Of a stretch of DNA of 9,985 nucleotides, positions 1 through 8,200 are shown in pieces (position 1 is the first letter of the stretch; each line of letters begins with the position of its first letter). The DNA is from JBAXLO01 sp037134755 (lineage in GTDB: Bacteria > Bacteroidota > Bacteroidia > Bacteroidales > JACABE01). The position numbers and the translations under genes are program-made. The stretch covers positions 1-9,985 of the forward strand of contig JBAXLO010000173.1 in the NCBI GenBank assembly GCA_037134755.1, in the 5' to 3' direction. The notes beneath the pieces are model-generated. The model was not told the origin of the DNA, did no database searches, and saw only the letters and a list, made by a program, of their open reading frames with translations.

Positions 1-52
1 CGTAATTTTTCTTTTTATTCTTATTATTATAATGAAATTATTTAATAAGAAT

Positions 53-91
53 AAAAAAAAGAGCCTCCATCATATACAGATGAAGACTCTT
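53..91 (-). terminator. Intrinsic terminator ending the sufBCD transcript
   Basis: On the minus strand an uninterrupted 13-bp stem (arms at 91-79 and 71-59) encloses a 7-base loop (78-72). It is followed directly by a run of T (58-53) that also includes the last two stem bases. Two of the pairs are G-U wobbles on the minus strand. Read on the plus strand the same two positions are C-A mismatches and the following tract is only CTTT, so the structure works best for minus-strand transcription. It lies about 90 bases past the sufD stop. No further minus-strand gene is visible before the window edge, so it probably closes the suf operon. Confidence 0.8.
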
Positions 92-132
92 CTTTATTTC
101 CTAATAGCCTTTTAAACTAATAGAATAATGCA

Positions 133-178
133 TTATAACTCCAGGCACTCAAGGCACTCCAAGTATTCAAGGCACTTC
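133..178 (-). repeat. 9-bp degenerate tandem repeat in the sufD 3' untranslated region
   Basis: Read on the minus strand, GA follows the sufD TAA stop and then come four 9-base units: AGTGCCTTG (176-168), AATACTTGG (167-159), AGTGCCTTG (158-150) and AGTGCCTGG (149-141). They end in AGTTATAA (140-133). The same arrangement follows the thiL stop codon at 5102-5156. The array sits between the stop codon and the terminator, so it should be transcribed into the 3' untranslated RNA. Its function is unknown. Confidence 0.85.
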
Positions 179-1591
179 TTAAATCTTAGATAAATCTATT
201 TCGAAGTTAAATTCCTTTTCGGGATGACTGCAATGCAACACACACTGGGCACACACCGAAAGTTCGCCACGCAAACGTTTCTTAACCATGTCTTCCAACC
301 TGTGTTTAAGTGGTTCAACGGTTATCTTTTGGATGATTTCATCACAAAAAGCATACATCAACAACATTCTGGCGCTGTCTTCGCTAATACCTCTTGAGCG
401 TATGTAAAACATTGCTTCAGTGTCCAGTTGACCAACCGTTGCCCCATGACTACATTTAACATCATCAGCATAAATTTCTAAGAAAGGCTTCGAATTTACC
501 TTAGCCTTATCCGTTAAAAGAATGTTCTTATTTCTTTGGAAAGCATTCGTCTTTTGCGCATCTCTTCGCACCAACACATGTCCGTTGAAAACACCCGAAG
601 CAGTATCGTCCATGATGCCTTTAAACAGCTCATTACTCATACTATTTGGCTTAGCATGATCAATGAATACCTGGTTGTCGATATGCTGTTTCTTATCCAT
701 CAAATATAAGCCGTATACATTTGTTTCGCAACCCTCGCCATCAATAGTTATATGGTTATTATTGCGAAGAATACCGCCATTCAAACTCATGCCGTTAGTA
801 GTAAGTCTGGCATTATTCTTCATGTAAAAATAACTGCTGTTGATAAGCGTAGAATTATTGTTAACATTCTGCATCTTATAATGATCAAGATAAGAATTTT
901 CGTCCTGAACGATCTCCGAAACAGTATTGCACAAACATTTCTGATGATTATAAGAATCGTCGCAATGAATTAAAGTTAACTCAGCATTCTTACCTAAAAT
1001 AATTAGATTACGAGTTTGAAGAAATATGTTCTTATCATAATCAATAACATTCACAATCTGAATAGGCTTCTTCACCTGAACATTATCAGGCACATAAATA
1101 AAGAAACCATCCTGAGCCATGGCAGTATTTAATGCAATAAAACCATCATCTTTAGAAGTAGCATATTTTGCATAATACTTGTCAAAAATTTCGGGATACA
1201 CCTTCATAGCTTCGGCAAAACTACCTATAATAGTGCCGTCAGCCATCGTTTTAAGGGGAACATCTTTATAAACATACCAGCCATTAAGCAAAGCTATCAT
1301 GGTAGTATTTAAATGCGGGATGTTGCACTGAAAAACCGAGTCAATATCCTTAATAACATTAGCCTGTGTATAATAATGATCGTATTCTTCATTATAAACG
1401 GCAGTGAGGTCGGTATTGCGCCAAGCTTCCAGCTTTTGAGTAGGCAAACCTTGCTCAATAAACTTAGTATAAGCCTGCTTACGAATATCAATAATGCTCT
1501 CTTTGTTGTTGGTAAAGATATCTTTACCATACTCAACAAAGTTATTGATAAGAGTATTTTTTAATGGAAAATCTGTTGTATCGCTTCTCAT
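179..1591 (-). CDS. sufD: Fe-S cluster assembly protein SufD
   Basis: SufD is a subunit of the cytosolic SufBC2D scaffold, which builds Fe-S clusters and passes them to apoproteins. The 470-residue product has the SufB/SufD beta-helix core. The family hallmark is KCSHGATVGQLD at about 379-390, followed by FYIRSRGIS at 395-403. His382 in the CSHG motif matches the SufD histidine implicated in cluster assembly in E. coli. It is longer than E. coli SufD (about 423 residues). The extra length includes a cysteine-rich tail, with Cys447, Cys450 and Cys454 in a C-x2-C-x3-C-S-H arrangement. The ATG at 1591 lies 21 bases after the sufC stop, without overlap, and no Shine-Dalgarno is evident. It is the last gene of sufBCD. 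No sufS or sufE follows before the terminator at 53-91. Confidence 0.95.
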   Translation of the reverse strand: MRSDTTDFPLKNTLINNFVEYGKDIFTNNKESIIDIRKQAYTKFIEQGLPTQKLEAWRNTDLTAVYNEEYDHYYTQANVIKDIDSVFQCNIPHLNTTMIALLNGWYVYKDVPLKTMADGTIIGSFAEAMKVYPEIFDKYYAKYATSKDDGFIALNTAMAQDGFFIYVPDNVQVKKPIQIVNVIDYDKNIFLQTRNLIILGKNAELTLIHCDDSYNHQKCLCNTVSEIVQDENSYLDHYKMQNVNNNSTLINSSYFYMKNNARLTTNGMSLNGGILRNNNHITIDGEGCETNVYGLYLMDKKQHIDNQVFIDHAKPNSMSNELFKGIMDDTASGVFNGHVLVRRDAQKTNAFQRNKNILLTDKAKVNSKPFLEIYADDVKCSHGATVGQLDTEAMFYIRSRGISEDSARMLLMYAFCDEIIQKITVEPLKHRLEDMVKKRLRGELSVCAQCVLHCSHPEKEFNFEIDLSKI

Positions 1592-1612
1592 TACATAATA
1601 AATTAAGGAAGG

Positions 1613-2365
1613 TTAAATAAGAGTTTCTTTGATCCACTCATAACCCTTATCTTCCAGTTCTAAAGCTAATTCTTTGCCCCCTGATTTAACAATTTTTCCT
1701 TCGAACAACACATGAACGAAATCAGGAACAATATAATCTAACAGACGTTGATAATGGGTGATAACAACGGTAGCATTTTCTGGGCTCCTCAACTTATTAA
1801 CGCCATTAGCAACAATACGTAAGGCATCAATATCCAAACCTGAATCGGTTTCATCTAAAATAGATAAAGTAGGCTCCAGCATAGCCATCTGAAAGATTTC
1901 ATTCTTTTTCTTTTCACCACCTGAAAAGCCTTCATTAACTGAACGATTAGCTAATTTAGCAGTAATCTCAACCATCTTCTTTTTTTCTTCCATCAAACGA
2001 AGAAATTCGCCGGAAGGCAAAGGATCTAAACCTTTATACTTACGCTGTTCGTTGACTGCAGTACGCATAAAGTTATTCATACTAACGCCTGGTATTTCAA
2101 CAGGATATTGAAAACCTAAGAAGATACCTTCGCTTGCACGAGCCTCCACAGGAAGCGCCAACAAATTCTTACCTTTATATAATACAGACCCTTCTGTAAC
2201 ATCAAATACATCTCTACCTGCAATAACCGAAGCTAACGTACTTTTACCGGTTCCATTAGGTCCCATAATTGCATGAACTTCACCTTTGTTTACTTCAAGA
2301 TTAACGCCTTTTAGAATTTCTTTTCCATTGATAGACGCATGAAGATTCTTTATACTTAATAACAT
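1613..2365 (-). CDS. sufC: Fe-S cluster assembly ATPase SufC
   Basis: SufC is the ABC-type ATPase subunit of SufBC2D. Its ATP-driven dimerisation reshapes SufB-SufD during cluster assembly. It is soluble and is not a transporter. The 250-residue length is normal for the family. Visible motifs are Walker A GPNGTGKST (35-43), Q-loop GFQYP with Gln86, signature FSGGEKKK (147-154), Walker B LSILDETD (167-174) with Glu172, and H-loop His204 in VITHYQ. The FSGGEKKKNEIFQ and DETDSGLDIDAL wordings are diagnostic of SufC rather than other ABC ATPases. The ATG at 2365 is 48 bases downstream of the sufB stop, and sufD starts 21 bases further on, so the three genes form a tight operon. Confidence 0.97.
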   Translation of the reverse strand: MLLSIKNLHASINGKEILKGVNLEVNKGEVHAIMGPNGTGKSTLASVIAGRDVFDVTEGSVLYKGKNLLALPVEARASEGIFLGFQYPVEIPGVSMNNFMRTAVNEQRKYKGLDPLPSGEFLRLMEEKKKMVEITAKLANRSVNEGFSGGEKKKNEIFQMAMLEPTLSILDETDSGLDIDALRIVANGVNKLRSPENATVVITHYQRLLDYIVPDFVHVLFEGKIVKSGGKELALELEDKGYEWIKETLI

Positions 2366-2413
2366 GTTTGTGATATGTTTATTTTGATTATTTCTTTAAT
2401 TTAAATTCTGATA

Positions 2414-3862
2414 TTAACCTACACTACCTTCTAAACTTATAGAAAGAAGTTTTTGAGCTTCCACTGCAAACTCCATAGGCAATTTATTTAAAACTTCTTT
2501 AGCATAACCATTAACGATTAAGCCAATAGCACTTTCGGTACTTATGCCTCTTTGCTGGCAATAGAACAATTGATCTTCGGATATCTTCGAAGTAGTTGCT
2601 TCATGCTCAACAATAGAAGAAGAGTTTTCGGTGCGAATGTAAGGCCATGTATGTGCACCGCATTTGTCACCCATCAATAAGGAATCGCACTGAGAATAAT
2701 TACGGGAGTTGGTAGCGTTTTTAGATATCTTCACCAAACCTCTATAACTGTTCTCACTAAAACCTGCAGATATCCCTTTTGAAATGATAGTGCTCTTAGT
2801 ATTTTTTCCTAAATGAATCATTTTAGAACCTGTATCAGCTTGTTGATAATTATTGGTAACAGCTACAGAATAGAACTCTCCAACAGAATTATCGCCCAAT
2901 AAAATTACACTTGGATACTTCCAGGTAATTGCTGAGCCTGTCTCAACTTGTGTCCAGGAGATCTTAGAGTTACTGCCTTTACAGATACCTCTTTTAGTAA
3001 CGAAGTTGTAGATACCGCCTTCACCTTTTTTATTACCCGGATACCAGTTCTGAACTGTGGAGTATTTAACTTCTGCATCCTGAAGAGCAACAATCTCTAC
3101 GATGGCTGCATGCAATTGATTTTCATCTCGCTGAGGAGCAGTGCAGCCTTCCATATATGAAACATATGCTCCTTCTTCAGCAACTATAAGTGTCCTTTCA
3201 AACTGACCTGTATTAGCTGCATTTATTCTGAAATAAGTAGAAAGTTCAATAGGACACCTTACTCCTTTTGGTATAAAACAAAACGAACCATCGCTAAATA
3301 CCGCAGAGTTAAGGGCTGCATAATAATTATCACTATAAGGAACAACAGAACCCATATACTTCTTAATTAAATCAGGATGGTTTTGAACTGCTTCACTAAA
3401 CGAGCAGAAAATAATACCATATTTAGATAAAGTTTCGGTAAAGGTAGTCTTTACAGAAACGCTATCTATAACAGCATCCACAGCTACTCCCGAAAGTTTC
3501 TTTTGTTCGTCTAACGAAATACCTAACTTATTAAAAGTTTCTATTAATTGTGGATCTACTTCATCTAAACTAGCAAGTTCTTTTTTTTGTTTAGGAGCAG
3601 CATAGAAGATAATATCCTGAAAATTAATTGGCGGATGATGCAAATGAGCCCATGTAGGTTCTTCCATTTCCAACCATTTGTGATAAGCCTTTAAACGGAA
3701 TTCTAACATGAATTCAGGTTCATTCTTTTTAGCAGAGATAAACCTAACAGTATCTTCGCTAAGCCCCATTGGAGCCTGATCCATTTCTATATCAGTAACA
3801 AACCCATACTTATACTCGCTGTTTGTAACTTCGTTTATTATATTGTTATTGTCGGTTGCCAT
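2414..3862 (-). CDS. sufB: Fe-S cluster assembly scaffold SufB
   Basis: SufB is the scaffold subunit of SufBC2D. It receives sulfur from the SufS/SufE-type desulfurase and holds the nascent cluster at its interface with SufD. The 482-residue product is near full family length (E. coli 495). It has the family motifs GVRCPIELSTYFRIN (200-214), EGCTAPQRDENQLHAA (238-253), YSQCDSLLMGDKCGAHTWPY (389-408), VEHEATTSK (418-426) and QLFYCQQRGI (431-440). With a 13-residue offset, Cys392 corresponds to E. coli Cys405, and Glu419/His420/Glu421 to Glu432/His433/Glu434, all implicated in cluster formation. It is the first gene of the operon. A good promoter lies at 3908-3939 and no Shine-Dalgarno precedes the ATG at 3862. 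I see no truncation. Confidence 0.97.
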   Translation of the reverse strand: MATDNNNIINEVTNSEYKYGFVTDIEMDQAPMGLSEDTVRFISAKKNEPEFMLEFRLKAYHKWLEMEEPTWAHLHHPPINFQDIIFYAAPKQKKELASLDEVDPQLIETFNKLGISLDEQKKLSGVAVDAVIDSVSVKTTFTETLSKYGIIFCSFSEAVQNHPDLIKKYMGSVVPYSDNYYAALNSAVFSDGSFCFIPKGVRCPIELSTYFRINAANTGQFERTLIVAEEGAYVSYMEGCTAPQRDENQLHAAIVEIVALQDAEVKYSTVQNWYPGNKKGEGGIYNFVTKRGICKGSNSKISWTQVETGSAITWKYPSVILLGDNSVGEFYSVAVTNNYQQADTGSKMIHLGKNTKSTIISKGISAGFSENSYRGLVKISKNATNSRNYSQCDSLLMGDKCGAHTWPYIRTENSSSIVEHEATTSKISEDQLFYCQQRGISTESAIGLIVNGYAKEVLNKLPMEFAVEAQKLLSISLEGSVG

Positions 3863-3907
3863 TGATTATGTTGGAATTTCTTTATTTAGAATCATTTTAA
3901 ATAACGC

Positions 3908-3939
3908 TGCAAAAGTAAATAATAATATAGTAACAACAA
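3908..3939 (-). promoter_or_regulatory. Predicted Bacteroidota-type promoter of sufBCD
   Basis: On the minus strand the -7 box TACTTTTG (3917-3910) fits TAnnTTTG exactly and continues as CA. A TTG (3939-3937) lies 19 bases upstream, matching the -33 element. Transcription would begin near 3904, giving a leader of about 40 bases before the sufB ATG at 3862. I could not identify an operator for an Fe-S or iron regulator. Confidence 0.7.
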
Positions 3940-3998
3940 GTAAAAAAGCACATATTAATTTTGCTTCAAATAAACAAAAACCGTATCGAAAAGTTTGG

Positions 3999-4006
3999 TA
4001 ACTTTG
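3999..4006 (+). promoter_or_regulatory. Predicted -7 promoter box of thiL
   Basis: TAACTTTG followed by CA fits the Bacteroidota consensus TAnnTTTG. No clear TTTG -33 element sits 17-23 bases upstream, so the call rests on the -7 box and its position. The expected RNA start, near 4012, lies downstream of an in-frame TTG at 3995. That favours the ATG at 4031 as the thiL start and gives a short leader of about 20 bases. Confidence 0.6.
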
Positions 4007-4030
4007 CACTTTAATTTAAACAACAGGATT

Positions 4031-5101
4031 ATGTACGAAGATAGATCTGCAAAGCGAACAGAATTAAATCAATTGGGAGAATTTGGTTTAATCGAACACC
4101 TCACAAAAGACATTAAAATATATCACGATACAACCATAAAAGGTGTTGGCGATGATGCCGCAGTTATTGAAGGTTCGGAGAAGTTAACACTCGTCACTAC
4201 TGATTTATTAGTTGAGGGCGTTCACTTTGATTTATCTTATTTCCCTTTGAAACATTTAGGTTATAAGGCTGCTGTCGCTAACCTTTCGGATATTGCTGCT
4301 ATGAATGGCACACCTAAGCAACTTACAGTTAGCATTGCTTTGTCTAATAGATTTTCTTTGGAAGCTCTTGAAGAATTTTATGATGGTTTGAAGTTAGCTT
4401 GCGAGAAATATAAAGTTGATATAGTTGGTGGTGACACTACTACCAGCATTGCAGGTTTGTTTATTTCCATTACGGTGATAGGTGTTGTTGATAAAGAAGA
4501 TATAGTTTATCGTAATACAGCAAAAGAGGGTGACTTGCTTTGTGTAAGTGGCAATCTTGGTGCAGCTTATATGGGGCTTTTATTATTAGAAAGAGAGAAA
4601 CAGGTATTTAAAGCTAACCCTGATATCCAACCTGATCTTGAAGGACATGATTATGTACTGCAAAGACAAATGAAACCGGAAGTTCGTTTTGACATCCTCC
4701 AGGTTCTTAAAGAAAATAGCATACATCCTACCTCAATGATTGATATTTCGGACGGTTTGGCTTCGGATGTGTTGCATATTTGCAAGCAATCAAAAAAAGG
4801 TTGTAGCATTTACGAAGACAAGGTTCCTATTGACGTTACAACTTCGCTGCTTGCCGAAGAGTTCAAGATGTTGCCTTTAGTGGCTGCTTTGAATGGTGGT
4901 GATGATTACGAACTGTTGTTTACGGTTCCTTTGCTTGATTTCGAAAAGATAAAGGAAATAAAAAGCATCCACATAATAGGCTACATCACTGAAGATAATT
5001 CGGATGCAACTCTTATCACTCAACAAGGCACCGCTATCCCACTAAATGCTCCGGGCTGGGATGCGCTGCTTAACAAGGATAGTAATTATATGAATAACTA
5101 G
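4031..5101 (+). CDS. thiL: Thiamine-monophosphate kinase ThiL
   Basis: ThiL phosphorylates thiamine monophosphate with ATP to give thiamine diphosphate, the last step of cofactor synthesis, in the cytosol. It belongs to the AIR synthase (PurM)-like fold. The 356-residue product shows the expected motif series: LGEFGLIEHL (15-24), GDDAAVI (40-46), TTDLLVEGVHF (56-66), NLSDIAAMNG (84-93), VGGDTT (132-137), SGNLG (173-177), IDISDGLASD (237-246) and NGGDDYELLFT (288-298). The conserved aspartates of these motifs bind Mg-nucleotide. An in-frame TTG at 3995 would add 12 residues but overlaps the -7 box, so the ATG at 4031 is preferred. The gene is divergent from sufB and convergent with the kinase, and appears monocistronic. 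A 9-bp repeat array starts one base after its TAG stop. Confidence 0.95.
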   Translation: MYEDRSAKRTELNQLGEFGLIEHLTKDIKIYHDTTIKGVGDDAAVIEGSEKLTLVTTDLLVEGVHFDLSYFPLKHLGYKAAVANLSDIAAMNGTPKQLTVSIALSNRFSLEALEEFYDGLKLACEKYKVDIVGGDTTTSIAGLFISITVIGVVDKEDIVYRNTAKEGDLLCVSGNLGAAYMGLLLLEREKQVFKANPDIQPDLEGHDYVLQRQMKPEVRFDILQVLKENSIHPTSMIDISDGLASDVLHICKQSKKGCSIYEDKVPIDVTTSLLAEEFKMLPLVAALNGGDDYELLFTVPLLDFEKIKEIKSIHIIGYITEDNSDATLITQQGTAIPLNAPGWDALLNKDSNYMNN

Positions 5102-5156
5102 GAAGCACACGGAATGCCTTGAGTACTTACAATGCCTTGAGCGCCTAGAGTTATAA
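5102..5156 (+). repeat. 9-bp degenerate tandem repeat in the thiL 3' untranslated region
   Basis: After the thiL TAG comes a diverged leading unit (5103-5112). Then come AATGCCTTG (5113-5121), AGTACTTAC (5122-5130), AATGCCTTG (5131-5139), AGCGCCTAG (5140-5148) and the ending AGTTATAA (5149-5156). Compared base by base with the minus-strand array after sufD (176-133), 37 of 44 positions agree without gaps, and six of the seven differences are transitions. I saw no clear hairpin with a T tract in the 102 bases between thiL and the kinase gene, so a terminator here remains unassigned. Confidence 0.85.
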
Positions 5157-5203
5157 ACTAGCAATTAGCTCTAAGGAATCATCTTATAATTATCTAATAC
5201 AGT

Positions 5204-8200
5204 TTAATTACAAAAATACTTATTGATCAAAGCCATTAAAAAAACAAAATCAATAGGTTTGGTAATATATTCATTACAACCCATCATCATCGCTTTTTCA
5301 TTATCACCATGCATTCCAAATGCTGTTTGAGCAATAATAATTACATCTTTGTTAAATTGTCGTATTTGCCTAGATGCTTCATACCCATTTAATCCGGGCA
5401 TTTTTACATCCATAAGAATTAGGTTTATATCAGGATTATTCCTACATTCCTCTACAACATCTTTTCCATTACTTTTAATGATAATTTCTTTGCAAATCTT
5501 TTTAATCTTAGCCGAAATTAATTCAGCAGAAACTTCATCATCTTCAGCTATTAAAACTACTAGCTTGTTTATATTGTTTGTTGTAACATCAGTTTTTACA
5601 GGAGTTGTATAAGGTAATGATAAATTAAAAACACTTCCTTTGTTAATTTCTGAGTCCAAACTGACAGATCCTCCAAGTAAATTCATTATACCTTTTACAA
5701 TCGATAATCCTAAACCACTCCCTTCGTATCCGCGTATATTCGAAACATTTTCTTGCATAAATACATTAAAAATTATTTCTTGAGCTTCTTTAGTTATTCC
5801 TTTTCCTGTGTCTTTTACAAAAAACACAATATGTTTTTCTTTAATTTCTGCACCTAAAGTAATCTCCCCTTCTTTCGTAAATTTAATTGCATTATCAAGT
5901 AAGTGTACAAGTGCATTAATTAACAATGATTCATCCAAAATTAATTCAATAGTTTTTATCTCTTCAGATAATTGAATCTTTACCAATAAGTCGCTATCCT
6001 CATAATTTTGCTTATATTCTTTTAATAGTTTCTCGAATATATCACTTATTGTAAAATTAGTGTTATGAACATCCATATTACCAGAAGTAATTAGCGAAAT
6101 ATCCATGTAATCTGTTACTGTTTTAATGAGTCGATAACCACTATTATTAAGTATTTTAAGATATTCATTTTTTTGCTCCTCTGTGATATCTGGTTCAATA
6201 ATAAGTGAAGCAAATCCAAGTATTCCATTCAATGGAGTACGTATTTCGTGAGAGATATTATTTAAAAAGGCGGTCTTTAATCTATCACTTGCCTCTGCTT
6301 TTTCTTTAGCCTTAATTAGGTCTTGTTCTGTTTGCTTGTTTACGGTAACATCGCGTCCTGAACCAACTAATCCAATAAATTCATTCTTATCGTTAAATAA
6401 AGGAGCTTTATGGACATCTAAATAAAGAAACTTCCCTTTTACATTTCCATATTCATCAAATCGCATCAGCTTCATTTCTTTTTTAGTGATTTCATCTGAA
6501 TCAACACAAAGCTCGCCAAAAGTATGCCAGTTAGGGTTTTCAGGATGTAAACTACGTTCGCGTTTTGCAAAGTAATAATCATCTTTGCCTATTGGTTCTG
6601 AAGTATCAGTTGCATTAAGTAGATTTTCGCAAACAGCTTTATTTGCAAATATAAATCGATTGTTTAAATCTTTTGCCCACAACATATCAGGCATAGTATC
6701 ACTCATTAATCTCATCAATGTGTAAAGATTAAAGTATTTTGACTGACTCTCTATTAGTCTTTCTTCAGCCTGTTTGCGTTGGGTAATATCAATAACAAAG
6801 CCTTCAAAATATTTAGTTTTACCATTTTCGTCTTTTATTGCCACAGCATCTTCATAATACCATATTTTAGTCCCATCCTTTCGTTTTACTTCATATTCAA
6901 AGCCCTTTACAAATCCATGCTCTTCAATCATTGTCAAAAACCTATCACGCTCTTCAGGATTATAATAAGCATCCTTAGCAATATTAATACGAGTTTTGAT
7001 CATTTCTTCAGGTGTATCGAAACCATACATTTTTGCTAATGAAGGATTAACTGAAATATATGAACCATCAACATTTGTTTGAAAGATTCCTTCTTGTGCA
7101 TTTTCAAATAAATTACGATACCTTCTTTCACTCTCTTTTAGCTTTTCTTCAGTCAGTTTACGTTCAGTAATGTCATGTACAACAGTATATCTATATTCTT
7201 TATCCTGTATATATATATTCTCGGCTGAAAGAACAGCGTATATAGTAGCTCCTTTTTTAGACTTCAATATAGCTTCTGAATAAGGCACACTTCCTCCATC
7301 TTCAGTTTTTCTTAGTATTTCCGTTCTTATGTCATTTGCCAGAATACCTAATTCCATTGCTGTTTTGCCTAAAACCTCATCTTTCTCAAAACCAAATAAT
7401 GTATAAAAAGCTTCGTTAACCTCAATGTATTTACCTGTTAACAAATCGCTCAGACCACAGGCTGAAGGATTGAGGTAAAATACTTTTGAGAACTTCTCTT
7501 CTGATAATCTAAGTTGTGAGATGTCTTTTGTTATACCAAAAATCGCTGGTCTGTTATCCCAAATACCCATCGAAACTCTTGTCTCTACAGGTATCTGAAC
7601 TCCTGATTTAGTAACAAGTGGAACAGGACAAAATTCAGTTGTTCCGCTCAACATTTCGCCTACAATTCTACTTGCTTCTTCTCTTCTTTCAAAAGGATGA
7701 ACATTTAATACCGAACTCCCCAACAATTCTTCTATTGGATACTCTAAACGATCTATAACTGTTTTGTTAGTATGAATTATATTACCTTGTTCGTCCAATA
7801 TAAAGATGAAATCATTTATAGTATTAAAGAATGTTTCATAATTTTGACGTGTTTGTAGTAGTAGTTCTTCAGCTTTTTTACGTTCGGTAATATCGTGTGC
7901 TAGTCCAATTAGACCTATGATATTGCCATGCCCATCATAGCGTGGAACTTTTGTTGTAAGATAGGTACGAGTGTTACCGTCAGCAGCTTTAACTGTTTCC
8001 TCGTATGACTCAGATTTACCTGAATCCATTATTCGCTTATCGTCAGCATTGAATTGTGCTACTTCAACAGGATTAGGATTAAAGTCGGCTTTTGATTTTC
8101 CAATTAATTGTTCTTGTGTCTTACCATTAAACTTACAACCTGCCGGATTTATGAAAACAAATCGATACTCCCTATCTTTCACAAATATAACATCCGTGGA

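Noticed and set aside
125..136. Perfect 12-bp palindrome ATAATGCATTAT as an operator
   Set aside because: It lies downstream of sufD next to the repeat array, not at a promoter, and AT-rich palindromes of this length can arise by chance.
752..973. Open plus-strand frame inside sufD (and similar frames at 1313-1564, 2948-3160)
   Set aside because: Antisense to well-supported suf genes, with low-complexity composition and no recognisable motif. These are shadows of the real coding strand.
3863..4030. Functional coupling of thiL and suf through the shared intergenic region
   Set aside because: Some thiamine-synthesis enzymes need Fe-S clusters, but ThiL itself does not, and each direction has its own promoter box. 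Adjacency alone is not evidence.
5141..5178. Hairpin CCTAGAG with CTCTAAGG as the thiL terminator
   Set aside because: The stem is bulged with a long loop, and no T tract follows.
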